Of a stretch of 64,000 bases of DNA, positions 7,920-16,275 are shown piece after piece. Both the position numbers and the translations under genes were made by a program. The notes under the pieces were generated by a model. The model was not told the origin of the DNA and ran no database searches. It worked only from the letters and a program-made list of their open reading frames with translations. Within the stretch, counting starts at the first letter, position 1; every line of letters begins with the position of its first letter. This DNA is from Bacteroidales bacterium MB20-C3-3 (GTDB taxonomy: Bacteria > Bacteroidota > Bacteroidia > Bacteroidales > UBA932), in the NCBI GenBank assembly GCA_035609245.1, contig CP141202.1:1736001-1800000 (forward strand), given 5' to 3'.

Positions 7920-8009
7920 TATATTTGCAGACACAAAAAATTAAGTAAAGACAGAATGTAAAAAATAATTTCTTTCAGACATATCAGAACAACAACCGCA
8001 AAGCGGTTG
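7920..8009 (+). promoter_or_regulatory. Promoter element and leader hairpin of cassette 1
   Basis: TATATTTG at 7920-7927 matches the Bacteroidota -7 consensus, with no clear -33. The leader to the ATG at 8041 contains a perfect hairpin CAACCGC-AAA-GCGGTTG (7993-8009). Such leaders can attenuate antibiotic-inducible ABC-F genes, but no leader peptide was established. Confidence 0.45.
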
Positions 8010-8040
8010 CTGTATTGTTTCATCTTTAACGAAAGAAATT

Positions 8041-9627
8041 ATGTTGATTTTACAAAACATTTCATATACACACCCAAGCAAAGATTTACTGTTTAGCGAC
8101 ATCAATCTGACAGTAAACAATCACGAAAAGACAGCTTTAATAGGCAACAACGGAGTAGGGAAATCTACCTTGCTCAAAATTATTGCAAGCGAACTTCAAC
8201 CTTCAAGCGGACAAATAAACATTGACGCAGAGCCGTATTATGTTCCGCAAATTTTCGGACAATTCAATCATTTGACAATAGCACAAGCGTTGCGAATTGA
8301 AGGCAAATTGAACGCTTTGAAAGACATCTTGAACGGAAACACAAGCGAGGAAAATTTCAATTTGCTGAATGACGATTGGACAATAGAAGACCGTTGCAAA
8401 GAGGCACTGAACTTTTGGCAATTGGACGGCTTAGACTTATCGCAAAAAATGGAAACGTTAAGCGGAGGACAAAAAACAAAAGTTTTTTTGGCGGGAATTT
8501 CCATTCATCAACCCGAATTGGTTTTGTTGGACGAGCCAAGCAATCATTTAGACGTTTCGGGCAGACAACTTTTGTATAGCTTCATTAAGTCCACAAAAAG
8601 CACATTGATTGTTGTAAGCCACGACAGAAAATTACTAAACTTGTTGGACACAATTTGCGAATTAAGTAAACACGGAGTTAAAGTTTATGGCGGTAATTAC
8701 GACTTTTACAAAGAGCAAAAACAAATTGAAAACAACGCTTTAAGTCAAGACATTCAAAGCAAAGAAAAAGAACTGCGAAAAGCCAAAGAAAAAGAACGGG
8801 AAACATTGGAACGACAGCAAAAATTAGACAGTCGTGGAAGAGGCAAACAAGAAAAAGCGGGCGTTGCCCGAATAATGTTGAACACTTTGCGAAACAATGC
8901 AGAAAACAGCACATCAAAAATGAAAAGTGTTCACGCAGAAAAAATCGGGGGCATTTCGCAAGACTTACAAGAACTTCGTTCTTCGTTGCCTGACATTGAC
9001 AAAATGAAGTTTGGTTTTGACAATTCAGCATTACACAAAGGAAAAGTTTTGTTTACGGCAACAAATATCAATTATGCTTACCACAAACAACCGCTTTGGA
9101 AAGACAATCTGAACTTTCAAATTACAAGTGGCGAACGAATCGCATTGAAAGGTACAAATGGTTCGGGAAAAACTACTTTGATAAAACTCATCTTGGGCGA
9201 CATTAAACCGCAAGCAGGAACAATTTACCGAGCAGACAACAAAGCGGTTTACATTGACCAAGACTATTCTTTGCTTGACAACAAACTAAAAGTTTACGAA
9301 CAAGCCGAACAATTCAATGTTTCTGCATTACAAGAACACGAAATCAAAATCCGGCTCAACCGCTTTTTGTTTACAAAAAATGATTGGGACAAATCTTGTA
9401 GTGCTTTGAGTGGTGGCGAAAGAATGCGTTTGTTACTTTGTTGCTTGACGATTAACAGTAAGTCACCAGATATTATTATTTTTGACGAGCCAACAAATAA
9501 TTTAGACATACAGAATGTTGAAATACTGACAGCAGCAATAAATGAATACCAAGGGACAATCATTGTTGTGTCGCACGATGAAACATTTTTAGAACAAATA
9601 AACATAGAACGGACAATTGAACTTTGA
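8041..9627 (+). CDS. ABC-F family ATPase, possible ribosome-protection (antibiotic resistance) protein
   Basis: Soluble protein with two ABC ATPase domains and no membrane segment, the ABC-F layout. Domain 1: Walker A GNNGVGKST (35-43), signature LSGGQ (~140), Walker B LVLLDEPSNHLD. Domain 2: GTNGSGKTT (~371), LSGGERMR (~456), IIIFDEPTNNLD. A charged, helical linker of about 80 residues or more (from ~225) separates them. In resistance ABC-Fs this linker reaches the ribosomal peptidyl-transferase centre to eject lincosamides, streptogramins or pleuromutilins. Housekeeping ABC-Fs share the fold, so resistance is inferred from the cassette location, the resistance-like next cassette and the leader hairpin. 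It is the only gene of cassette 1. Confidence 0.8.
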   Translation: MLILQNISYTHPSKDLLFSDINLTVNNHEKTALIGNNGVGKSTLLKIIASELQPSSGQINIDAEPYYVPQIFGQFNHLTIAQALRIEGKLNALKDILNGNTSEENFNLLNDDWTIEDRCKEALNFWQLDGLDLSQKMETLSGGQKTKVFLAGISIHQPELVLLDEPSNHLDVSGRQLLYSFIKSTKSTLIVVSHDRKLLNLLDTICELSKHGVKVYGGNYDFYKEQKQIENNALSQDIQSKEKELRKAKEKERETLERQQKLDSRGRGKQEKAGVARIMLNTLRNNAENSTSKMKSVHAEKIGGISQDLQELRSSLPDIDKMKFGFDNSALHKGKVLFTATNINYAYHKQPLWKDNLNFQITSGERIALKGTNGSGKTTLIKLILGDIKPQAGTIYRADNKAVYIDQDYSLLDNKLKVYEQAEQFNVSALQEHEIKIRLNRFLFTKNDWDKSCSALSGGERMRLLLCCLTINSKSPDIIIFDEPTNNLDIQNVEILTAAINEYQGTIIVVSHDETFLEQINIERTIEL

Positions 9628-9637
9628 TAAAAATACA

Positions 9638-9772
9638 GCCGCTAACAAGGTATTGCCGCAATGGGGGGTAAAGTGCTTCTATGAAACTTTTGTGCTTAAA
9701 CAAACGGTAGTACATCTATTGAACTTTGGTGCTGAAAATCCCCCACTGCGGCAATACCCGAACCGTTAGCGG
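9638..9772 (+). repeat. attC-like site 1
   Basis: R'' core GCCGCTAAC (9638-9646) and R' core GTTAGCGG (9765-9772) bracket inner arms GTATTGCCGCAATGGGGG and CCCCACTGCGGCAATAC. The arms carry one A/C mismatch. The loop contains two GTGCTTCTAT/ACATCTATTGAACTTT-type motifs. Confidence 0.85.
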
Positions 9773-9913
9773 TAATTTTACGAAAACGACATAAATACTA
9801 AAAAACAATCCGATGAAGCTATAAGTAACTGTTTAAAAATAAAAACAGAAATAAATCATTACTCTCAAAAGTTATGATGATTTGTATTTATCAACAATTT
9901 AAAATTTACAACA

Positions 9914-10684
9914 ATGACACAGTTACAAATGATTAACAAAACCAAATCAATAGCTCAACAAGACGAAAATGTTTCCGCAGTTTTTATGTACGGTTCATTT
10001 ACTAAAAATGAAGGTGACAAATATTCTGACATCGAATTTTACATCTTTCTAAAAACCAAAGAAAACTTTTCGGCTGAAGAATGGGTAAACCAAGTTTATC
10101 CTGTCGCTTTATATTTCATTAATGAATACGGAAGTGAAGTCGCTATTTTTGAGAATATGATTAGAGGCGAATTTCATTTTTTAAAAACAGACGAAATAAA
10201 AATCATTAAATCGTGGGAAGGAATTGTTGCGTTCAGTGATTTTGACCAAATGAATTTAATTGACAAAGACGGACTTTTAACGGAAACGCTAAATCAAATC
10301 AAAGTAAAATTCCCTGATAGAACCACAGACGAAAATATTTTGTGGCTAAGCCAATCATTACTGAATGTTTTGCTGACAACGAACAATTTAATCAAAAGAG
10401 AAGAATTTGCCCACGCCCACCAAAGCTTGACGACTGTTCAAAAATACTTACTTTGGCTCATCAGAACAGTAACAAATAAAACTCAACATTGGGAAAGCCC
10501 GACGAAAAGTTTGGAAAAAGATATTGACCAAGATTGGTATTCAGAATTTATACTTACAACATCTGATTTAAACCCTAAAAACATAAATACAGCCTTTCAA
10601 AATTCATTGAAAATATCTGAAAAGCTGTTTGACAAACTAAATGTTGGACTAAAACTCAAAGAAATATTAAAAAGAATTGAATAA
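9914..10684 (+). CDS. Lincosamide nucleotidyltransferase-like protein (Lnu(F)/Lnu(H)-type)
   Basis: Expected to transfer AMP to the hydroxyl of lincomycin or clindamycin. The 256-residue protein has a nucleotidyltransferase active site near the N-terminus: MYGSFTKNEGDKYSDIEFYI (residues 25-44), with GSF and the D-x-E metal pair (D39, E41). It then has VALYFINEYGSEVAIFEN and a helical C-terminal half. The motif order and length match the Lnu(F)/Lnu(H) group as I remember it; Lnu(F) is itself known from integron cassettes. Another antibiotic or a toxin-type nucleotidyltransferase cannot be excluded. Sole gene of cassette 2, with a 147-bp leader. Confidence 0.75.
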   Translation: MTQLQMINKTKSIAQQDENVSAVFMYGSFTKNEGDKYSDIEFYIFLKTKENFSAEEWVNQVYPVALYFINEYGSEVAIFENMIRGEFHFLKTDEIKIIKSWEGIVAFSDFDQMNLIDKDGLLTETLNQIKVKFPDRTTDENILWLSQSLLNVLLTTNNLIKREEFAHAHQSLTTVQKYLLWLIRTVTNKTQHWESPTKSLEKDIDQDWYSEFILTTSDLNPKNINTAFQNSLKISEKLFDKLNVGLKLKEILKRIE

Positions 10685-10690
10685 AAAACT

Positions 10691-10825
10691 ACCGCTAACA
10701 TCGCATATAGCCAATGGCGGGGGAAGTGGGTATTTGAAGCTTTGTAGCCCGCATCAGCTTCTGTGCTGGCGGACAGGTATGCAGCCCGCAAACCGCCACT
10801 GGCCATATGCGTAACCGTTATGCGG
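10691..10825 (+). repeat. attC-like site 2 (subfamily 2)
   Basis: ACCGCTAAC (10691-10699) and GTTATGCGG (10817-10825) bracket the inner arms. GCATATAGCCAATGGCGG faces CCGCCACTGGCCATATGC with two A/C mismatches. The loop is unlike site 1 but resembles site 6 (GTAGCCCGCATCAGC, then CCCGCAAACCGCCA). Confidence 0.85.
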
Positions 10826-10865
10826 CACTCTATGATGACAGAACCGAATTGATAATACAAAATAA

Positions 10866-12908
10866 ATGAAAGACTTTTTTACTCTTCAAGAGATAGCGGA
10901 CTGGCAACTACATAATGACAAGTCTCAAGTTGAATTACCTTCTATTCAAAGAGGTTTTGTTTGGAAATCGAAGCAGGTTGAAGATTTGTGGGACTCCATT
11001 TTAAGAGGATATCCCATCGGTTCATTTCTTTTTTCCAAAAGTGCTGAAAAATTATACCTAATGGATGGACAACAACGGTCTACATCCATCTTTTTAGGTC
11101 ATTTCAATCCGTACAACCCAATTGATGCGACAAAAGCGTGGGCAATTAAAGGAGAACTTCCAGTATTGTGGATTGACATTAAACCCGATACAAAACCAAA
11201 TTCGAGTAAATATCTATTTCGGTTGACAACACGTTCTCATCCTTGGGGCTATCAGGCAACAAATAACGAATCCAAACTCAATGTATCCGACAGACGAAAA
11301 GCTTTAGAATTTTTTCAAGAACACCCAAACAACAATGGTGGATATACGTCATTTAAAAACTCAACAGTATTTCCATTTGATTGTAATTATCCAATACCCG
11401 TTTGTTTTTTCATTGAATCGGAAAATGTTGAAGAAGTAATATCAAAATGTGAATCATTTCTTCCTGAATATCTCTCTACCAAGAGAGGTGGTTTTAAAGA
11501 CAGGTCTGAGTTTATAATCTCATTAAAAACAGACTTAACAATTGAAATAAAAAATGTATTCAATGACATTGAACGTGTAAAAAATACCGTTATAAAGTCA
11601 AACATAATTGAAGACCGTGTTTTAAATGAGGAAAATGAATCAGATAATCCTACACTTTTTGTTAGAATTAATTCAGCCGGTACAACTCTTACTGGCGATG
11701 ACTTAATTTATTCAATTTATAAAGCATCGTTTCCCGATGCAAAAAACCTAATTGAAAATATTGGGCTAAACTTTATTTCTCCAACGCAAGTTCTTTCTCT
11801 AGTTTCAAGGATAGTTTCCTCCGAATTAGACAATAATATCTACACTAAAAAACTGAATGTTAGAGATTTTCAAAGAAAAATCAAAAACGATGACTTCAAA
11901 AATCGACTTAAGGATTTAATCCAATCAAGAGAAATCGAAAAATTATTTGAACAATCTATTTCAATACTTTCTTGCAAAGACAACCAATTATTCGAAGGTG
12001 AAATACCGCCAATCATAATCAAGCAGTTTATTAAAAGGAATCAAGAATTGTATCTTTTTTTCCTGTATTGGCTCCATATTGGTAAAGTTCAGCAATTAGA
12101 TGATAATCTAAAATTGAAAATTGTTTCAAAACTAATTTGCTTTTCTTGGTTTGGCTTTGACAATTTGACTAGGTTATGGTCAGAGAATATTACAAACAAA
12201 GATTTTTGGCGTGAACCACTTAACAAATTGATATGGTGGGAAGGGGCTGATGGTATTCATTTTTTACTTCCGCCTAGTTTGTTGAGAAAATATTACGAAC
12301 AGGAGGAAGTTGTAAATATGTTCAGAACCAACAATGAGCATAAATGGGGTTTATACCCAAATGGCGTTGGTGAAGAAATCATCTCTTTTTACAAATCAGT
12401 TAAAAAAGAAGAATTTGACCTTAATAAGTCAAATGAGTTCTTTTGGAAGTTCATTGGAAAAATTCAATATAACAAGCAAATGATTCTATTTGCTCAACGT
12501 CATTACATAAACTCGACATTTAAAGACTTCAATCAACTAGACGAGATTGAAGACACCAATGTCCCTTGGGATTGGGATCATATCTACCCAAGTGAATGGG
12601 TGTATAGAAAGGTGTATTGTAGTCAAAGTATAAAAGATTGGAACAATACAAACGGTAATTTTAGAGCAATTTCATTAGAACATAATAGAAGCAGAAGTAA
12701 TCAACAATCACCAAAAGACATATCTAATGCAGAAGAACGAGAATATTCATTTATTAAAGATAATGACTGGACATATTGGACAAACATTGACAACAGAATC
12801 TGGGACGATAAAATTGAAAATCATTTTAAAGCAATAATAACAAGGACAATAAATATTTATGAGTGCTTTTGGAATGAGTTAAAAATAAATGAACTTATTG
12901 AGCAATGA
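10866..12908 (+). CDS. GmrSD-like type IV restriction / phage-defence protein (DUF262 + DUF1524)
   Basis: A 680-residue fusion. The N-terminal DUF262 (GmrS-like, ParB/Srx-type NTP-binding) domain shows LPSIQRGFVWK and the diagnostic DGQQR (67-71). The C-terminal DUF1524 (GmrD-like, His-Me finger nuclease) domain shows DWDHIYPSEW (569-578), followed by NTNGNFRAISLEHNRSRSN supplying the conserved Asn. In characterised members such as GmrSD and BrxU these domains use NTP to cleave modified phage DNA. The start is only 49 bp after the cassette breakpoint with no visible promoter, so it may depend on upstream transcription. Substrate modification is unknown. Confidence 0.85.
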   Translation: MKDFFTLQEIADWQLHNDKSQVELPSIQRGFVWKSKQVEDLWDSILRGYPIGSFLFSKSAEKLYLMDGQQRSTSIFLGHFNPYNPIDATKAWAIKGELPVLWIDIKPDTKPNSSKYLFRLTTRSHPWGYQATNNESKLNVSDRRKALEFFQEHPNNNGGYTSFKNSTVFPFDCNYPIPVCFFIESENVEEVISKCESFLPEYLSTKRGGFKDRSEFIISLKTDLTIEIKNVFNDIERVKNTVIKSNIIEDRVLNEENESDNPTLFVRINSAGTTLTGDDLIYSIYKASFPDAKNLIENIGLNFISPTQVLSLVSRIVSSELDNNIYTKKLNVRDFQRKIKNDDFKNRLKDLIQSREIEKLFEQSISILSCKDNQLFEGEIPPIIIKQFIKRNQELYLFFLYWLHIGKVQQLDDNLKLKIVSKLICFSWFGFDNLTRLWSENITNKDFWREPLNKLIWWEGADGIHFLLPPSLLRKYYEQEEVVNMFRTNNEHKWGLYPNGVGEEIISFYKSVKKEEFDLNKSNEFFWKFIGKIQYNKQMILFAQRHYINSTFKDFNQLDEIEDTNVPWDWDHIYPSEWVYRKVYCSQSIKDWNNTNGNFRAISLEHNRSRSNQQSPKDISNAEEREYSFIKDNDWTYWTNIDNRIWDDKIENHFKAIITRTINIYECFWNELKINELIEQ

Positions 12909-12928
12909 CGAGAACAAAAGAAGAGCGA

Positions 12929-13067
12929 CCGCATAACATCACCTATACGCAAGCAGGGGTTTCGTGCTTCGTAGGACAGGAAAGTGATATATTTGAAGTT
13001 CGGTTCTTCGTAGGAAATTTCAGTAGTGAAAATCCCTGCCTGCGTATAGCTGCAAAACGTTGTGCAC
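12929..13067 (+). repeat. attC-like site 3
   Basis: CCGCATAAC (12929-12937) and GTTGTGCAC (13059-13067) bracket arms CCTATACGCAAGCAGGG and CCCTGCCTGCGTATAG with a single A/C mismatch. The loop has GTGCTTCGTAGGA and GTTCTTCGTAGGA, an internal near-repeat. Confidence 0.85.
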
Positions 13068-13103
13068 TATACAAAGAGACGATTACAGGAGAATAACGGA
13101 GAT

Positions 13104-13196
13104 ATGATTTTAAAGAAAGAAGATAACCTGACAATTAAGAATTATTGTATGCATATGTGGAATGGTAAATTTATATTGAAATATTCAAGAAACTAA
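13104..13196 (+). CDS. Possible 30-residue small protein at the start of cassette 4
   Basis: An ATG-to-TAA frame starting MILKKEDNLTIKNYCMHMWN, basic and ending KYSRN. It lies between the cassette breakpoint and the membrane protein gene, 12 bp before the latter's ATG. There is no strong ribosome-binding site and no recognised homology. It may be an upstream regulatory ORF or chance. Confidence 0.25.
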   Translation: MILKKEDNLTIKNYCMHMWNGKFILKYSRN

Positions 13197-13208
13197 AACG
13201 ATAGAAAC

Positions 13209-13772
13209 ATGACTTTTTTATTGATTGTAATTTTCGCATTTCTAATTCTAATAGGACTAATCTTATTGACTTTAAAAGTCTCAAAAAGACTTGGATACAA
13301 GAAAACAGGAATAGTTATTTCAATTTTAATAGTTTTGGTAACATTGGCTATTCCATTAGGTTTCTTGGTTGAAGACATTTTTTTTACAAAAAATGATGCG
13401 ATTGAGTGTTTGCAAGAACATGATATAGTTTTGAATGATGACTTTCAATTTATTAATAAAGAGGTTTCGGGAGTTATGGATTATGTTCTTCAATTTGAAT
13501 TGAAAATTTCCGATACCGACAAAAACCAAATATTAAAAAATTTTAGACAGTCAAACCATCTGATAATAGTAGACCAAGATATTATGTACGATATACGTCC
13601 AAAAGACTATAAAACAAGAGAAACTGATACAATAATGTACGCTATATACGAAGAAAACAATTATTGGAATTTGCAGTATTGCAAAGTTTTGACAAATGGA
13701 TATGTACAAACTTGGGATTTGATACAAATTTCAAAAAATGACAACATGATTAATTATGTTAGAAATCAATAA
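13209..13772 (+). CDS. Membrane-anchored protein of unknown function (cassette 4)
   Basis: 187 residues. Two N-terminal hydrophobic helices (about 3-22 and 33-56) are separated by a short basic loop (KVSKRLGYKKTG). A soluble C-terminal domain of about 130 residues follows, rich in Asp, Asn and aromatic residues. I recognise no family or catalytic motif. The topology suggests a periplasmic or cytoplasmic sensor or immunity-type domain held to the inner membrane. It is the main gene of an 845-bp cassette, and such orphan genes are typical integron cargo. Confidence 0.65.
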   Translation: MTFLLIVIFAFLILIGLILLTLKVSKRLGYKKTGIVISILIVLVTLAIPLGFLVEDIFFTKNDAIECLQEHDIVLNDDFQFINKEVSGVMDYVLQFELKISDTDKNQILKNFRQSNHLIIVDQDIMYDIRPKDYKTRETDTIMYAIYEENNYWNLQYCKVLTNGYVQTWDLIQISKNDNMINYVRNQ

Positions 13773-13778
13773 TGTACA

Positions 13779-13911
13779 GTGCACAACAAAGTGTAAATGC
13801 CATAAGGGTTTCAGAGTTATGCGAAGGTCAGTAGTCCGCTCTAACTTTTCGTGTAATTTAATAGGAAATCACCCGCAATCCCTTACGGCACTTACACTCG
13901 ACCGTTAGCGG
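13779..13911 (+). repeat. attC-like site 4
   Basis: GTGCACAAC (13779-13787) and GTTAGCGG (13904-13911) bracket the inner arms. AAGTGTAAATGCCATAAGGG faces CCCTTACGGCACTTACACT with two A/C mismatches. The loop has diverged but keeps the GTTTCAGAG and TAACTTTTCGTGTAA segments. Confidence 0.8.
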
Positions 13912-13944
13912 TAATAGTATCACGACAAACGAACAACAAGAAAA

Positions 13945-14622
13945 ATGACAAGAATTATTCAAAAATCTGACGGACGAGGAAGTTTAAAAGACATTCAAGT
14001 TTTGGTTAACAAAAACCAAGACCTCATTGATAATTTGATAAAATCGTCTTTTAATGAATTGGCAAACCAACAAATCATTTGGACTTCTCCAATAGAACAG
14101 GACGACTTTGCCGAGTATCGGGACAATGACTTTTTAGTAAAAGTTGGGCTTGACCCGACAGAGATTAAACTGGACGACTTTTGGCCTGCAAAAGGTCCGC
14201 AATGGGATGCATTAGCTAAAACGACAGGCGGACACGTAATTCTTGTTGAGGCAAAAGCAAATATTCCAGAAATTGTCAGCCCTGGGACAAGTGCTAGTAA
14301 AAACTCAAGAACAATTATTGACAAATCTTTAAAGGAGACAAAGACCTTTTTAAATTTAACCAACGACATTGACTGGTCAGGTAAATATTATCAATACACT
14401 AACCGACTTGCACATTTATTTTTTCTGAGAGTTAAATGTAACAAACCGACATTTCTCGTAAATGTTTATTTCATAGGAGATGACACAGTTTCTGGACCAA
14501 AAACAAAACAAGAATGGGAAGCAGCTTTAAAAGTTTTACATACATACTTAGGACTTACTCGACACAGATTAAGTGAGTATATGACAGACATATTTATTGA
14601 CGTTAAAGACCTTAAACAATAG
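13945..14622 (+). CDS. PD-(D/E)XK nuclease-like protein (cassette 5)
   Basis: 225 residues. The central region reads GPQWDALA followed by GGHVILVEAKANIPE, giving D88, E102 and K104 in the order of a PD-(D/E)XK nuclease core. A helical N-terminus and a C-terminal half with alternating strands and helices surround it. I cannot name the family, although similar proteins are common as hypothetical cargo in accessory regions. It is the only gene of the cassette, 40 bp after the breakpoint and without its own promoter. Candidate roles are restriction, DNA repair or phage defence; the nuclease activity is inferred from motif order only. Confidence 0.65.
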   Translation: MTRIIQKSDGRGSLKDIQVLVNKNQDLIDNLIKSSFNELANQQIIWTSPIEQDDFAEYRDNDFLVKVGLDPTEIKLDDFWPAKGPQWDALAKTTGGHVILVEAKANIPEIVSPGTSASKNSRTIIDKSLKETKTFLNLTNDIDWSGKYYQYTNRLAHLFFLRVKCNKPTFLVNVYFIGDDTVSGPKTKQEWEAALKVLHTYLGLTRHRLSEYMTDIFIDVKDLKQ

Positions 14623-14662
14623 AGTAATGACACTTCACCTCAACAAAGGACGAAGAACTACT

Positions 14663-14798
14663 ACCGCTAACAGCCGTTTTGCGTCAGGCGGGCTGACGTG
14701 CAAACGTGAAGGTTTGTGCTTCTATTCAGCTTTTGTGCAAGGTGAAAGTTTAGTGCTTCTATTCCCGCCCGACCGCAAAGCGGCAAAACGTTATAATC
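14663..14798 (+). repeat. attC-like site 5
   Basis: ACCGCTAAC (14663-14671) and GTTATAATC (14790-14798) bracket arms CCGTTTTGCGTCAGGCGGG and CCCGCCCGACCGCAAAGCGG. They have the conserved A/C mismatch, one T/G pair and one bulged base. The loop carries two copies of GTGCTTCTATTC. Confidence 0.85.
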
Positions 14799-14874
14799 AA
14801 TCCACCAAACTGGTTTTGAAAGTCTGAATACTCATGCTAACGGGTAAAAATTGACAGAGTGAAAAGCAAAAGAA

Positions 14875-15999
14875 ATGAAACAATTTAACAATCTATATAC
14901 TATGAGAAACATACTGATTTGTGCATTCATTTTAATCCATTCTCTATGTTCAGGTGATGGCATTATAAAAGGGGAAATTAATATTTCCGGAACGGCCTTA
15001 AATTATTCAGATAGTTCAATGTTAATTCTGACCAATGTAGATACTCATAAGCACATTGACACTGCCTATATTATAAACAACAGTTTCAATTTTAATGCTC
15101 CTAAATCTGAACCTACTGGTTATGGAATTTTTTTCAGAATGGAAAACCAGCCTCGAGATGAGTTCTTATTTTTCTGGAAAGAAAATGTTGACATTTCAAT
15201 TAATGGAATTAAAGGCGAGATGAAATATGCAAATGTTGAGGGTGGAATAGTACAGAGTCAACAAAATAGCTATAACAAAATCATAAAACCATTAAGTCTG
15301 CATTTCGATAGTATAAATGCAATCATTAATTCCGGTGATGTAAAAGATGCAGAAAAAATAAACTCTCTGAATTTACTATTAGATACTATAATAGATGAAA
15401 GAGTTGTCTTGGGAGCTAAATATATAATGGAAAATCCCAACGCTTTTTTAAGTGCATCCCTACTAGCCGATTTTACACCTTTACTTCTAAAGGACGAAAT
15501 AAAATCACTTTACGAAAATTTGTCTCCAAAAATCAAAGAGTCTGCTAATGCAATAGCTGTTTCTAATTTTTTAAAAATTAGTAAAGATGTAAAAATAGGT
15601 GACATTGCCGACGATTTTGAACTACCAGACTTAAATGGCAACAATGTTGGGTTGAAAGACTTTAAAGGTAAGTTTGTTTTACTAGAATTCTGGGCATCAG
15701 GTTGTGGTCCTTGTAGAATGGAAAATAAAAACTTATTGGCAAACTATAAACTTTATAATAGTAAGGGATTTGAAATAATTAGTATTTCCAACGAAAAAAA
15801 TAAAAAAGATTGGGCTAATGCAACAAAGAAAGATTCCATAATTTGGGCATCTGTGCTTGGGGATACGGAGGTAGCAGCCAAATACAATGTTAAATTTATC
15901 CCGTCAAATTTTCTAATAGATCCAACTGGAAAAATTATAGCAATAAATATACAGGGAGACCAATTAGGAGAAAAACTAAAGGACATATTCGGTGAATAA
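14875..15999 (+). CDS. TlpA/ResA-like thioredoxin-fold protein, exported (cassette 6)
   Basis: 374 residues. Near the N-terminus, MRNILICAFILIHSLCSG looks like a signal peptide; an internal ATG at 14902 would give a more normal signal than the upstream start used here. A DUF4369-like beta domain spans about 30-140, then a helical linker. The redoxin domain runs from about 240, with FWASGCGPCRMENKN holding the CxxC pair C277/C280, and FIPSNFLIDPTGKI containing the cis-proline loop. Bacteroidota use such proteins for periplasmic disulfide reduction. It is unusual cargo for an array otherwise rich in resistance and defence. Confidence 0.8.
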   Translation: MKQFNNLYTMRNILICAFILIHSLCSGDGIIKGEINISGTALNYSDSSMLILTNVDTHKHIDTAYIINNSFNFNAPKSEPTGYGIFFRMENQPRDEFLFFWKENVDISINGIKGEMKYANVEGGIVQSQQNSYNKIIKPLSLHFDSINAIINSGDVKDAEKINSLNLLLDTIIDERVVLGAKYIMENPNAFLSASLLADFTPLLLKDEIKSLYENLSPKIKESANAIAVSNFLKISKDVKIGDIADDFELPDLNGNNVGLKDFKGKFVLLEFWASGCGPCRMENKNLLANYKLYNSKGFEIISISNEKNKKDWANATKKDSIIWASVLGDTEVAAKYNVKFIPSNFLIDPTGKIIAINIQGDQLGEKLKDIFGE

Positions 16000-16004
16000 G
16001 GAAT

Positions 16005-16139
16005 GATTATAACAAAGGCTATAAATAATGGCGGGTGAAGTACATAATTGAAAGCTCGTAACCCGCACCAGCATTGGTGTTGGTTGATAGCGGACAACCA
16101 CGCAAACCGCCACTATTTATAGCCTCAACCGTTACAAGC
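16005..16139 (+). repeat. attC-like site 6 (subfamily 2)
   Basis: GATTATAAC (16005-16013) and GTTACAAGC (16131-16139) bracket arms GGCTATAAATAATGGCGG and CCGCCACTATTTATAGCC with one A/C mismatch. The loop resembles site 2 (GTAACCCGCACCAGC, GCGGACA, CGCAAACCGCCA). Confidence 0.85.
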
Positions 16140-16159
16140 AAGTGTGAAACCCAACGCAC

Positions 16160-16222
16160 GGTCAAGCACACTTGGTTTTTCCCAACACAAAAGCCAACGC
16201 CAAAAACCAAAAGAGCTTGCCC
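16160..16222 (+). repeat. B element 1, 5' flank of the cassette 7 operon
   Basis: Outer stem GGTCAAGC/GCTTGCCC, internal loop ACACTT/AAAAGA, inner stem GGTTTTT/AAAAACC. The terminal loop contains AACACAAAAGCCAACGC. It is closely similar to B element 2. Confidence 0.65.
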
Positions 16223-16275
16223 TTTCCACACGCAGTAGAGAATAGACACGAAAGTAACTAAATTAAATACATTTG

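Noticed and set aside
8203..9605. Minus-strand ORFs within the ABC-F gene
   Set aside because: Antisense shadows with Cys- and Phe-rich composition; the plus-strand frame has all ABC motifs.
12905..13134. ORFs inside attC-like site 3 on both strands (similar ones at 14597-14827, 16019-16249, 21354-21757 and 24894-25310)
   Set aside because: They are open frames through the hairpin sites, with no recognisable protein.
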